Of a stretch of DNA of 64,000 nt, positions 16,125 to 24,439 are shown in pieces. Below the pieces are notes generated by a model. That model was not told the origin of the DNA, searched no databases, and saw nothing but the letters and a program-made list of their open reading frames with translations. Where the stretch lies: positions 334,134 to 398,133 of the forward strand of contig NZ_LIVX01000005.1 of NCBI RefSeq assembly GCF_001905665.1, in the 5' to 3' direction. Position numbers and translations under genes: made by a program. The first letter of the stretch is position 1. The number at the start of each line of letters is the position of its first letter. Origin of the DNA: Streptomyces sp. CB02261 (lineage in GTDB: Bacteria > Actinomycetota > Actinomycetes > Streptomycetales > Streptomycetaceae).

Positions 16125-16820
16125 TCAGAGTCGCCTTGGGTAGCCCCGTTCATGGAGTTCAGCCCGAGCCTGCTCCGCGACTCTCGGCGCAAAGGCGACG
16201 GGGTACCACGCCATGCTCGGCATTGCCCGCCTGTACGACCTCGCCTCGGCCGGATAGCAGCGACCGCACGCACCGCAACTGCCCCTGCTTTGCGCGACTC
16301 GGGGATCGATCACGGGACGCCTCTGTGGCTGTGTAGCGGAGTGGATCCCGTCAGGTGTCGAGTACGGTCCAGTAGTTCCTCTGGGGGCTGGACCGAAGCG
16401 CTGATAGAGCGGGATGCTGCGCTCCGAGGGCCAGACGATCAAGCCTTCGAGGCCTGCGCCGCGTGCATGCTGTGTCAGCGCCTCAAGGAGCGCGGAGCCG
16501 GCTCCTTTGTTCCGTTGTGACGGCAGGACGAAGTAGTTCGTGACATAGCCGACCGGGTCGTTGTCCTCGAAGGGATCCGGCATCCGTTCCACCAGGCAGA
16601 GGAAGACGTGACCGCAGATCTCGCGTTCGGCCTCCGTGACCCAGGCCAACCAGTGGCCGTCCCTGAGGCGGTCGCGGATCCAGTGTTCTGCCTCTTCCAG
16701 GTTCCGCGTCGGAATCGGTGGGCGTTCTTCGTGGTCCTCTTGCTTGAACATCCATCGGAGTTCGGCCAGGCGGCGCGCATCGACGGGACGCGCGGGGCGA
16801 ACGGTGAATTCTGAGGTCAT
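16125..16820 (-). CDS. GNAT N-acetyltransferase with frameshifted C-terminus
   Basis: The first roughly 150 residues form a GNAT fold: EFTVRPARPVDARRLAELRW, then ICGHVFLCLVERMPDP, and the acetyl-CoA motif YFVLPSQRNKGAGSALLEAL with WPSERSIPLYQRFG. After RFG the frame runs on as unrelated PAPRGTTGPYST sequence to 16125. In the next frame the same DNA reads QPPEELLDRTRHLTGS and stops at 16310-16312, the normal type of GNAT ending. Positions 16310-16820 span 511 bases, one base off a whole number of codons. The gene has therefore suffered a small indel near 16400 and now carries an extended foreign tail. ATG 16820 has GAGAG upstream. Substrate unknown. Confidence 0.65.
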   Translation of the reverse strand: MTSEFTVRPARPVDARRLAELRWMFKQEDHEERPPIPTRNLEEAEHWIRDRLRDGHWLAWVTEAEREICGHVFLCLVERMPDPFEDNDPVGYVTNYFVLPSQRNKGAGSALLEALTQHARGAGLEGLIVWPSERSIPLYQRFGPAPRGTTGPYSTPDGIHSATQPQRRPVIDPRVAQSRGSCGACGRCYPAEARSYRRAMPSMAWYPVAFAPRVAEQARAELHERGYPRRL

Positions 16821-17002
16821 GGGGCGAGTCTCTCGGCCGAACCGCAGCGTAGCGAATTGATTCAGCGATCCGCTGGGGCCGCTCGTCACCGCAGTCGGAC
16901 TGGTTCTGAACTGCGCGTGGGCGATGGGGAGTCGCGGCGAACGACGAGCCCAGGACACGGCGAATCGAGCGGTTCCTGACCACCAGAATGTAGGTTCTGG
17001 CC

Positions 17003-17524
17003 ATGACTGGTGACTGGCGGATGGACCGCATCGGGAGTGCGCTGAGGGGCGAGAACCTGACCGTGCTGCGACGGCTGGCGGCGGGGTTCGCGGTGATCGG
17101 GGACGTTCAGTTCCTGCCCGGCTATTCGGTTCTGCTCGTCGACGAGCCGGACGTGCAGCGGTTGTCGGACCTGCCGAGGGCGAAGCGGCTGTCGTTCCTG
17201 TCCGACATGGACCAGCTCGGCGAAGCGGTCGAGCGGGCCTGTCGGCGGCTGGACCCGGCTTTCCGCCGAGTCAACCTGGAGATCCTGGGGAACACGGACC
17301 CGTTCTTGCACGCGCACGTCTGGCCGCGGTTCGCATGGGAGCCGGCTGATGTGGCGGGCAAGCCTGTGTGGCTCTACCCGCCTGAACGATGGAGCGACGA
17401 GCAGTTCAGGATCGGTCCGCAGCATGACGTGCTGCGGGAAGCGATCGGCAGCGAGTTGGACCAACTGAGATCGGCCGGCCCGAAAATCGATGACGGTCGG
17501 TCGAAGCTCATGGGAGACGTCTGA
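17003..17524 (+). CDS. HIT-family (Ap4A hydrolase-like) protein
   Basis: 173 residues. The histidine-triad region reads NTDPFLHAHVWPRF. It keeps the H-x-H...PR pattern, with the catalytic His and the final Pro-Arg, but the first His of the classic triad is Phe. The rest (LPGYSVLLVDEPDVQRLSDL, then PRAKRLSFLSDMDQLGEAVE) matches actinobacterial HIT proteins annotated as diadenosine tetraphosphate hydrolases. It would hydrolyse or transfer nucleotides in the cytosol. The start at ATG 17003 lacks a strong ribosome binding site. Confidence 0.8.
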   Translation: MTGDWRMDRIGSALRGENLTVLRRLAAGFAVIGDVQFLPGYSVLLVDEPDVQRLSDLPRAKRLSFLSDMDQLGEAVERACRRLDPAFRRVNLEILGNTDPFLHAHVWPRFAWEPADVAGKPVWLYPPERWSDEQFRIGPQHDVLREAIGSELDQLRSAGPKIDDGRSKLMGDV

Positions 17525-17897
17525 ACCGGACGACGTCAGGCCCTCGTACGCCCGGCCGGGCAGACAGACGACGCACGCGCTTCCGGACGCGATGGCCCTT
17601 CTACGTGTCTCACAACGGCGTGGCAGACCTCGCACCAGGCCGGATGCGGTCCTAGCCGACAAGGCGGCGCATGCAAGCAGCGCGCGACACGGTAGAGCGG
17701 CGCCACAACCGGCTGAGGCAGCGGCGCGACATCGTCACCCGCGACGGGAAGACCCGCGACCATCCACCTGGGCTACGACCGCGGCCCACATCTGCCTCCG
17801 TTTCCTCGTTCGTGCAGATGCGCAGAACCGGACACCCCCGCGATCGTCAGCACGCCCGGCCGATCGGGTACTCAGGTCCGGCGAGGTCCGCCGGCGG
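17525..17897. other. Noncoding stretch, nothing recognised
   Basis: About 370 bases between convergent genes (stops at 17524 and 17898). Short open frames exist on both strands but none has a start signal or recognisable sequence. I saw no long hairpin. Confidence 0.4.
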
Positions 17898-18563
17898 TCA
17901 ACCGCCTTGAAGACCCCATTCGTCGAGCCCACCGTAGACATGGGCTTCAAGACACTCCGGAGCGTCCATGCCGACGGCCTCGCCCCGGTACAGGGCGATG
18001 AGCGAGTCCTTGCCCCGCCACCAGGTGTCGGTCTGGCCCCGCACTTCAGGTACTGGCTCATACCCTTCGAGGTCTATGGAGTCGACGGCTTCGCCGGTGA
18101 TCCTCGTGATGGTTTTGGCCCAGCGCCTCGCATGGTTGGCCAGCGCCAACGACTCCACCCAGCCTTCAGTGCTGGCATGCAGCGGTGTCCAGTGGTAGCC
18201 GTCGATCCCGAACTCGCCACCAGGGCCGATCATGAACCCGTAGGCCATGGAATATCGGCAGTCGCCGGCCGGGATCCACCAGCCCTCAGCGGCCGAGCCC
18301 TCGGGCACGTCCGCGCCCAGGATCCGCGGGCCACTCTCGTAGAACGGTGCCGGTGGCAGTGCGAGACCGCCCCAACGGTCCTCGTAGGCCACGGCGCGAT
18401 CGATCTCCGCGGCCGGGACACCGTGCTCGATCCAAGCTTCGCGGTGACGCTCGATGTCCTGCCGGGCAACACGGATGCCCTCACACGCGACGAAGCTCTC
18501 GGCCCTGCGGGTCAAACCGGCCGGCGCGACCGGGACGGGCGATGTGGGAGTGGCGGCCATCAT
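17898..18563 (-). CDS. Hypothetical protein, possibly immunity-like
   Basis: 221 residues from the ATG-ATG pair at 18563/18560, preceded by GAGG. Acidic, soluble and Trp/Gly-rich, with blocks WGGLALPPAPFYESGPRILG, GWWIPAGDCRYSMAYGFMIG and YRGEAVGMDAPECLEAHVYG. No domain that I can name. Its composition recalls SUKH-like or other immunity proteins of polymorphic toxin systems, but no toxin gene is adjacent. The call is only that this is a real gene. Confidence 0.55.
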   Translation of the reverse strand: MMAATPTSPVPVAPAGLTRRAESFVACEGIRVARQDIERHREAWIEHGVPAAEIDRAVAYEDRWGGLALPPAPFYESGPRILGADVPEGSAAEGWWIPAGDCRYSMAYGFMIGPGGEFGIDGYHWTPLHASTEGWVESLALANHARRWAKTITRITGEAVDSIDLEGYEPVPEVRGQTDTWWRGKDSLIALYRGEAVGMDAPECLEAHVYGGLDEWGLQGG

Positions 18564-18869
18564 GGCCTCGGAGTCTACTGGCGAGGTCTGATAGTGCCTT
18601 GAAAAGAAGCCCGCCCGCTCCGCTGTGGACCAGGCCTTGTACTCAGGCTCCAACAAACATGCTCCGGAACCGGCTTTCGTACTCAGTCACCAGTGCTCCC
18701 AGGAACCGCCATGAGAAACCACGTGACGTCCTGATGTCGAGCGTGATCGGGTGCTGCGCATCGGCCTGCGCCTGCGGCTCAGGTGCCGTTGATCAGCTGC
18801 TGTACTAACGGAGGTCATCCTCCGTCAAGTGCCTGACGGGATAGGCCGGCAGCTGGGACCATCCGTGAC
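18564..18869. other. Noncoding stretch between divergent genes
   Basis: About 305 bases separating a minus-strand and a plus-strand gene. It should contain both promoters, but I could not identify clear -10/-35 elements or palindromes. Confidence 0.35.
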
Positions 18870-19262
18870 GTGATCGCTTGGATGCACCGCACCCCACTCT
18901 GGGCGGTGATAGTGGTGTGTGCCATTGCAGCAGGCCTGCTTCTCGTCGGCGCCGTCGCGCATGTCACCGACCTTCTTCGTCATGGCCTGCTGGCTCACGA
19001 CTGGGCTCCGAGGTGGCTCAACCTCTACTGGGCCTCACTGGCGTTCTTCGACCTGCTCGCAGCCGTGCTTCTCATCAACGGCAAGCGTCGAGGGATGGAC
19101 CTGGTTTGCGCCATCGTGGCGACCGACCTCGCCGCCAACTGGTACGCGATCTACGGCATTCAGCACAGCACCCTCGCCGCTCAGCCCGGCCTCCAACGAC
19201 TGGTCGCCTTCAGCGCCCTCGTCCTGGGAACGGCGCCTTTCGTCCGACGGCACCTCAGTTGA
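18870..19262 (+). CDS. Small four-helix integral membrane protein
   Basis: 130 residues from GTG 18870 (or ATG 18882). Hydrophobic spans: WAVIVVCAIAAGLLLVGAVA, WASLAFFDLLAAVLLI, LVCAIVATDLAANWYAI and LVAFSALVLGTAPFV. A basic RRHLS tail ends the protein. No family name can be given with confidence. GGGA sits about 11 bases before the GTG. It is a single-gene unit in the accessory stretch. Confidence 0.6.
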   Translation: MIAWMHRTPLWAVIVVCAIAAGLLLVGAVAHVTDLLRHGLLAHDWAPRWLNLYWASLAFFDLLAAVLLINGKRRGMDLVCAIVATDLAANWYAIYGIQHSTLAAQPGLQRLVAFSALVLGTAPFVRRHLS

Positions 19263-19444
19263 GCTGAGGCGGGGGATCCACTGCCGATACGTGGCTCAGC
19301 AATCCTGACAGCAGTAGTGGGCTTGACCTGGTCGAGGACCGGGGTCGCGCACGAGGTCGCCGGGCAGCGGGACGCGGTCGGCTGCGTCATCGCATGCGAT
19401 AAGTCCGGCGACATCGACGATCACCTCCGGGATACTGGTCGCCC

Positions 19445-20191
19445 ATGGATGAGGTTGAAGTCGTCGTCGCTCATTCCGAGCGCGCGACCCTGCGCGTCGG
19501 CGACGTTTTCCTGAAGGTGGACCCCGATCAGGCGCGCATCGACGCCGAAGTCGAGGCGATGTCCCTCGCACCGGTCCCTACCCCCGAGGTCCTGTGGCGC
19601 AAGCCGCCCGTACTCGCGATCGCCGCCCTCCCTGGGACGACGCTCGGGCGCCTCGGCGGGCCGTCGACCGGGTCGTCGGCGGCGTGGGCTGCGGCGGGCG
19701 CCGCCATCCGGAAGCTGCACGACGCGCCGCTGCCACCCCGCCCCGGCCGAGCCGGGCGGAGCATCGTCGCGCTGGCGGCGGAACTCGACGACGAGTGCGA
19801 GTTGCTCGTGACGAACGGCCTCCTGCCCGCCGACCTGGTCACCCGCAACCGCCAGGTCGCCCAGGCCGCGCTCCGGCCGTGGACTCCGGCGTTCACGCAC
19901 GGCGACCTGCAGATCGCGCACGTCTTCGTCGACCGCGACGAGGTCACCGGCATCATCGACTGGTCCGAGGCCGGCCAGGGTGACGCTCTGTACGACCTCG
20001 CCACCGTCACACTCAGACACGAGGAGCACCTCGATGACGTCCTCGCCGGCTATGGCACCGACATCGACCTCGACGTGATCCATGCGTGGTGGTCGTTACG
20101 TAGCCTGCTGGCAGTTCGATGGCTGACCGAGCACGGCTTCGACCCCTTCGCACCAGGCTGTGAGGTCGACGTACTGAGATCCCGGATGTGA
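19445..20191 (+). CDS. Aminoglycoside phosphotransferase-like kinase with a TTA codon
   Basis: 248 residues, shorter than a full APH because the N-lobe is reduced. The Brenner motif is FTHGDLQIAHVFVD, with the catalytic Asp present but the usual Asn replaced by His. The metal-binding motif follows as GIIDWSEAGQGDALYDLATV. It could phosphorylate an antibiotic, a sugar or another small molecule. The codon at 20096-20098 is TTA (in HAWWSLRSLL), so translation should need the bldA tRNA and be restricted to late growth. The 3' end overlaps a transposase remnant by four bases. The N-terminus (MDEVEVVVAHSERATLRVGD) starts at ATG 19445 without an obvious ribosome binding site. Confidence 0.75.
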   Translation: MDEVEVVVAHSERATLRVGDVFLKVDPDQARIDAEVEAMSLAPVPTPEVLWRKPPVLAIAALPGTTLGRLGGPSTGSSAAWAAAGAAIRKLHDAPLPPRPGRAGRSIVALAAELDDECELLVTNGLLPADLVTRNRQVAQAALRPWTPAFTHGDLQIAHVFVDRDEVTGIIDWSEAGQGDALYDLATVTLRHEEHLDDVLAGYGTDIDLDVIHAWWSLRSLLAVRWLTEHGFDPFAPGCEVDVLRSRM

Positions 20192-20350
20192 ACGGGCCCT
20201 ACCGGCCCTGGCTCACCCGCGGTGTGGCCACACCTACGGCCTTCGCCGCGGGCTTCGGTATCGGTACCACCACTGCCTACCGGGTCGTAAAGAGGTCATC
20301 TCATTTGGCGCGTCCGTGCGACGACTCGTCGGCCAGTGGGAAGTCCTGAG
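20188..20350 (+). mobile_element. IS transposase remnant
   Basis: Immediately after the APH-like gene the frame reads YRPWLTRGVATPTAFAAGFG then IGTTTAYRVV. This resembles the N-terminal HTH part of IS5-family transposases of Streptomyces. It lacks a start context and the DDE domain, so it is only a fragment. Part of its DNA is repeated in inverted orientation near 21204-21225. Confidence 0.55.
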
Positions 20351-21237
20351 CGGGAGCAAAGGTCGATGAAGTACGTCAATCTCGATGCGCGGATCGGCGA
20401 CGTGTCAGGGGTCTTGGACCCGGCTCGCTACCTGAGCCACCTACTCTCCATCTCCGGTGATCTGCCGCCAGGCGCTCGGGCTTTTGCCACTGACACGGGC
20501 CACTACGACTTCCGCAGCAGGCGATGCGTGAAAGACCTGACGCTCCGGGCCGTCCGGGGGGGCCGGCGGTGAGGAGATGGAGGTTGAGTTCCAGCACAAC
20601 TGCTGGAAGCACGACCAGGACCTGCTGATCCGCTACGTAGGGGTGTCCGACTTCGTCATCGATCCTGTCGACGACGACCGAGGGACGGACCTCGGGGCTG
20701 TGATTCTCGACGAGATCCTGCCGCACCGGGACGGCTGCAGCCACGAGATCGCCTGCTGGGACGGGACGCTCAGCCTCGTCCACCGTGACCTAGAGGCGAC
20801 CTGGACTGAAACCAGCTGCTCCAGTAAGTCGTAGACACGGGGCAGATCGTGGGGTTGGTAAGCGGCTGATGCCGGACGAGCCGTGGGAGCTGTTCCAGTG
20901 GATGGTTCCGGAGGCACCGTGGCGGCCTCAGCCAGGGCTTCGGTGTAGTCGGCGGACTTCTGTTTCGGCATCTCTCGAGGCTGAGCAGGGCGAGCGGACG
21001 GTTCGCGTTGCGGGCGTTGTGTCGCAGCGCGGCGGTGATGGTGGTTGCGCGCCGGCCAGCCGCAGGGCGGCGATGGCGAGGTTGCGCCAGGTGGCCATCG
21101 CGGGACGGGTTGCCGGTTCGCCGCGTTGAGGAGTCTTCGGCGAACGTGATGCGTCTGACCTGGTGCAGGGCTTCGATCTGCCAGTGATCACGGACCAGGG
21201 TCGAGCCCGCGGCGAAGGCCGTAGGCGTCGCCGCACC
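20221..21237. repeat. Inverted repeat linking two transposase remnants
   Basis: A 22-base block at 20233-20254 is present as its exact reverse complement at 21204-21225. The similarity extends with mismatches to about 35 bases (20221-20256 and 21203-21237). Between the copies lies a frameshifted gene. The arms may be remnants of related transposase ends or a recombination scar. Confidence 0.7.
20366..20834 (+). pseudogene. Conserved hypothetical gene split by a G7 frameshift
   Basis: Part 1 starts at ATG 20366 (MKYVNLDARIGDVSGVLDPA) and stops at 20570-20572 just after a run of seven Gs at about 20556-20562. Removing one G joins it to the downstream frame, giving VRGAGGEEMEVEFQHNCWKH and continuing to a stop at 20832-20834 (SHEIACWDGTLSLVHRDLEA). 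The whole would be about 156 residues. Either the gene is phase-variable or inactivated at this homopolymer, or the base call is wrong. The family is unknown to me. It is bracketed by the inverted transposase-derived repeats. Confidence 0.65.
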
Positions 21238-21240
21238 GCG
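20928..21240 (-). mobile_element. ISAs1/IS4-type transposase C-terminal remnant
   Basis: Reading leftwards from about 21237: TPTAFAAGSTLVRDHWQIEA, LHQVRRITFAEDSS, then in a second frame AMATWRNLAIAALRLAG, then back to TAALRHNARNANRPLALL. This is the characteristic end of ISAs1-family transposases (HWQIEALHxIRDxTFAED...MATxRNLAIxALRLAG), with at least two frameshifts. No catalytic N-terminal part or intact terminal repeats are visible, so the element is dead. Confidence 0.75.
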
Positions 21241-21407
21241 GGTGAGCCATCGAACAGCGAGTGCTCGTGCAGCGTCTCGATGCGGTCGTGGCCTACTCCA
21301 GGTAGAGAGCCGTTAGTCGCGGTAGGCGGCGAGCCAGGCAGGCCCGGGGCGAGAGTTCATCATCCAGTCGTTGCTGGCCATCTGGCTTCCGCCTGAGCGT
21401 GGGTGCC

Positions 21408-21638
21408 TCACAACGCGATCGCCCGACAGGCCGATGCCTGATCGACCACCTCATCGGCAGAGAGTTCTCGCTCTGGTGGCCAGAAGATGAGGCCGCTGAC
21501 GTGACCGGATGGACAGGTCAGGGCTCTGTCAAGCCTGCTCAGCCATGCGTCCGCCTCGTCCTCGGACGCGTAATCCGCATCCATGACCCGCTGCACGAGC
21601 GCGACCGCTTCAGCCCGGCTCATCTCTACGGCACCCAT
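21408..21638 (-). CDS. Orphan colicin/pyocin-type DNase immunity protein (Im7/Im9-like)
   Basis: 76 residues. The pattern SRAEAVALVQRVMDADYASE with acidic EDEADAWL, then CPSGHVSGLIFWPPERELSA and DEVVDQA, parallels E-type colicin immunity proteins (HPSGSDLIYYP core). Such proteins bind and block HNH-type DNase toxins in the producing cell. ATG 21638 has GGGAGG six bases upstream, so it looks expressed. No HNH toxin gene is recognisable on either side. It may protect against sibling-strain toxins, or its partner was lost during the transposase-linked decay next door. Confidence 0.65.
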   Translation of the reverse strand: MGAVEMSRAEAVALVQRVMDADYASEDEADAWLSRLDRALTCPSGHVSGLIFWPPERELSADEVVDQASACRAIAL

Positions 21639-22099
21639 CACAGCCTCCCTGGACGTCAGCCTAACGAACAGCACGACCGGCCGGACAAATCCTGGGCGTC
21701 GGGACTTCAGCCGTGCAGCACGACCAGCCCGTACTGGCTGTCTGCGTCCCCAGATGCGGCCGGATCCGCCCTGTCGCACCCCGATTCCGTGACGGACCGC
21801 GCAGCAACCCGCGGGGGCCACCCCGGGGCCCGCAGTGGGGACAACCAGCTCCAGGACCTACGCGTGGCCGCCGCCCTGTGCTGACCCACACCCTCGCGGC
21901 CGTCGAGATGCTTTCCCCATGACGCCGAGTATGGGACATCACGTAAGCCCCCGGCACCGGCCTTCGCCCCGGCCCTTCACACGCCGCAGCAACTGCACGG
22001 CGGCAGCGGTCGCGGCGGCTTGCCAACGGCCGAAGGCTCGGGGAGGGCGTGCTCGGTGTCCGCCGGTGCAGACCGGAACCCTTCAGCAGCGTGTCGCGG
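21639..22099. other. Noncoding stretch, nothing recognised
   Basis: About 460 bases between two minus-strand genes. Short frames on both strands lack start signals and recognisable motifs. It may hold decayed coding sequence, since composition is less GC3-biased than in genes nearby, but I cannot assign it. Confidence 0.35.
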
Positions 22100-22792
22100 T
22101 CAGGCAGAGGGGCGCCGCCTGGTGCCGCCGCCGCTGCCGTTCAGCGGGATCAGGCTCTCCAGGTGAGCGCCCTTGACCCAGGACCCCAGCAGGTCGCGGT
22201 GCAGGGCCACAATGTCCTGGCGCAGTGCCAGGCCCAGCGCGCCTCTCGTGAACGCGCGGCACGTGGTGACGAACAGGGCGACGTCTGCGCCGTGCTCGAG
22301 ACGGGCGGTGCCGACGAACTTCTGCATGTCCTGGGAGGACACGCTCCGGTGCGCCGCGTACTTCTTGCACTGCACGACCAGCTTCCGGCCGTCGGCCAGG
22401 TAGCCGACGACGTCCGCGCCCAGGTCGCCGCTCTTGCCGCTGACGACGACGTTTCTGCAGCCGTCCCGCCGGCACAGCTCCGCGATGTACGTCTCGAATT
22501 CCTGCCAGGTCAGGGCGTCGACCTGAGTCATGGACAACTCGCGCGCCCGGGCCTCTTCCTGGGCCCGCCACACGTGATCCCGGCTGACCGCCTGGCGGTG
22601 CGCCCGCAGCAGCGCCCAGCCGGCCCCGCCCAGCGCCGCCGCGGTGAGCACCGTCACCAGGACGGGCCACACCGTCGACCAGTTCGCAGCGACCCACACC
22701 GCTGCGGCCAGCGCCGCCACCGCGCCCCAGACCTGCAGCCGCCTGCGGGTCTGCTTCTTCAAGCGTCGGCGCCGTCGACGTGCCGCCATCAC
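22100..22792 (-). CDS. Membrane-anchored Mrr-type restriction endonuclease
   Basis: 230 residues. An Arg/Lys-rich start (AARRRRRRLKKQTRRR) is followed by two hydrophobic helices (WGAVAALAAAVWVAANW and VLVTVLTAAALGGAGWALL). The Mrr_cat domain then has MTQVDALTWQEFETYIAELC, the PD-(D/E)xK core SGKSGDLGADVVGYL, and KLVVQCKKYAAHRSVSSQDM, followed by FVTTCRAFTRGAL. The catalytic D...QxK residues are present. Mrr proteins cut foreign, often methylated, DNA. A membrane anchor would position the nuclease at the DNA entry site. The small membrane gene upstream runs in the same direction. Confidence 0.82.
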   Translation of the reverse strand: MMAARRRRRRLKKQTRRRLQVWGAVAALAAAVWVAANWSTVWPVLVTVLTAAALGGAGWALLRAHRQAVSRDHVWRAQEEARARELSMTQVDALTWQEFETYIAELCRRDGCRNVVVSGKSGDLGADVVGYLADGRKLVVQCKKYAAHRSVSSQDMQKFVGTARLEHGADVALFVTTCRAFTRGALGLALRQDIVALHRDLLGSWVKGAHLESLIPLNGSGGGTRRRPSA

Positions 22793-22865
22793 TCCGCCGC
22801 CCCCCGGGGCCGTGAGCCACAGTGCGCGCCGGCGGCCGCGGTACGGACGGCGTGTGGGCGGAGGC

Positions 22866-23075
22866 TCATCGGCTGGCCTGAGTGACGCCGCTCGTGAACT
22901 GCCCCAGAATGTTCAAGATCCCCTGACCGACCGGGGTGGGAGCGAGCAGGACTCCCAGTGCCAGGACGATGACGACGGTCAGCTTCTCGTCGAAGCGGCT
23001 GCGAGCCTCCGTGCGCCGCCGAAGCCGCCAGATCACGACGACTGCGAGCAGCACCGCCACGTTGATGGTCACCAA
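22866..23075 (-). CDS. Small membrane protein upstream of the Mrr gene
   Basis: 69 residues: helix VTINVAVLLAVVVIWRL, a charged loop RRRTEARSRFDEKL, and a second helix TVVIVLALGVLLAPTPVGQG, ending in ILNILGQFTSGVTQASR. The hairpin topology resembles small spread- or transfer-associated proteins on Streptomyces mobile elements, but this is inference. It is 73 bases upstream of the Mrr gene on the same strand, so the two could form one operon. Confidence 0.55.
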   Translation of the reverse strand: MVTINVAVLLAVVVIWRLRRRTEARSRFDEKLTVVIVLALGVLLAPTPVGQGILNILGQFTSGVTQASR

Positions 23076-23320
23076 CCACCCCGACCTCCCGCCGACCGGC
23101 TTTCACACCGCAGACGGCTGGGTGGTGCCGCCAGTCTTCTTGTGTAGCGGCACCTTGGTGATGTTGGAGGCAGGTTGCCGGCGAATGGCACAAAGCCATC
23201 GAACCTGGCCGAATAGCGCGCGGCAGCGCATGCGACCGGGAGGTGCGGACGTCTAGGTAGCCACGTCGCGCTGCACCTGGCAGCAACTGCCGCTCACCGA
23301 GCGGACTGGTGTGCCCATTT

Positions 23321-23539
23321 TCATCGGACTCTCGTATGTGAGGAAGAACGACAGCACTCCTGCCGGTAGGCAGTGTGCTCGGCGTACGGCTGCGCCAGCA
23401 CCTCGAACGCGTACGCGAGACCCGCGTAGCGTGCATCCGCTGGATCCATGGCCTCGTACTGCCCGGCCAGCATGTCGACCAGTTCGAGAGTCGGTAGATG
23501 GCTGTGGAGGAGGGCTTCGCCGCCGAAACGGTGGGCCAC
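23321..23539 (-). pseudogene. Remnant of a DUF6221-like gene
   Basis: The short frame contains LHSHLPTLELVDMLAGQYEA, ARYAGLAYAFEVLAQPYAEH and TAYRQE. The last part resembles the C-terminal PYADHPDYREEW signature of the Streptomyces DUF6221 family. The reading then passes into unrelated residues (CCRSSSHTRVR) and the N-terminal family sequence is missing. I regard it as a fragment; the family assignment is tentative. Confidence 0.35.
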
Positions 23540-24439
23540 CTCGGCGTAGGTGTGTTGTCAGCCGTGCTGCGATCCCGAAGAAACCTGACGAGGTGTTTCC
23601 GTCCCGATGGGCCTGGCTGCTGAGTCAGGTCATCTGCGGGCGCAGATGAAGACGGGCGGCGAGGCGGGTCCGGCTGCGTAGGCGATGGTGAGCTTGCCCG
23701 TTTCGCCGGGGCCCGCACCGTACTGCGCAGAGCCGTCGCGTGCTCTGCCGGAAAAGCAGTTACCCCGCCCCGTGTGGAAGGTGAAATCGCGGGCAGGCGG
23801 GTGATGAGCGCATGGGACCGCTCATCCTGTTTGCGGGCTCGCCGATCCCCCCGTTCCGGCGAGCCCGTAAGCAACCGAACGGCCCGCACCAGGCAGGGGT
23901 GCGGGCCGTTCGGCATGGCGTGCCGCACCTCGCTCGCCCTGCCGAGAGGGTGTCGTCGGGATGCGAGCCTTGCCGGGAAGGCAAAAGGATCCAGCACGCT
24001 CGGCCGAGGCCAGTGGGGATCCTGCCTACGTCCGGTGAGTGGCGACGCGGCCAGGGCGGGGGAGGGGGCGAGGGCCTGCCATGGGTAGCGGTCCGCCCCC
24101 TCATGCTGCCGGGCCCGCCGACCTCAGAATTTTCCCACTGGACCTGATCGTGAGCGCACGCATCAACTACCCGGACCTCGCATGGGGCAACCACACCGAC
24201 GCCCCGATCAAACTGCAGCCGGGCCGATCGACCACGGCCCGCATCCGCTTCCTGGCCTGACCGCACATCGGCCGAGCCCGGGGCCGGTACGGGGCGACCT
24301 CGCGACGGTGTGCGAAAGCAACCCGCACACCGTCGACACCCCCCGCCGACGGACGGGTTCACCCGGAGTGGCTCCGGGCCCGCGGGCCTGGCGATACCGT
24401 GGGTGCGGCAGACCCGTCCCCGCACCCACGGAGGCCTCC
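23540..24439. other. 900-base gene-poor stretch with two hairpins
   Basis: No intact gene is supportable. It holds two hairpins: 23835-23844 with 23857-23866, and the strong 23875-23913 structure. From about 24145 to 24258 one frame looks like the tail of a lost gene (SARINYPDLAWGNHTDAPIK then LQPGRSTTARIRFLA and a stop). I cannot name it. Confidence 0.45.
23875..23913. terminator. Hairpin terminator in gene-poor stretch
   Basis: Sixteen-base arms at 23875-23890 and 23898-23913 are perfect complements with a 7-base loop. No intact gene ends next to it, which suggests that the gene it once served has been lost. Confidence 0.7.

Noticed and set aside
21408..22792. Immunity gene plus Mrr nuclease considered as a toxin-immunity pair.
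   Set aside because: The Mrr catalytic core is PD-(D/E)xK, not HNH, and 460 noncoding bases separate the genes. Im-type proteins are known to bind HNH colicin DNases.
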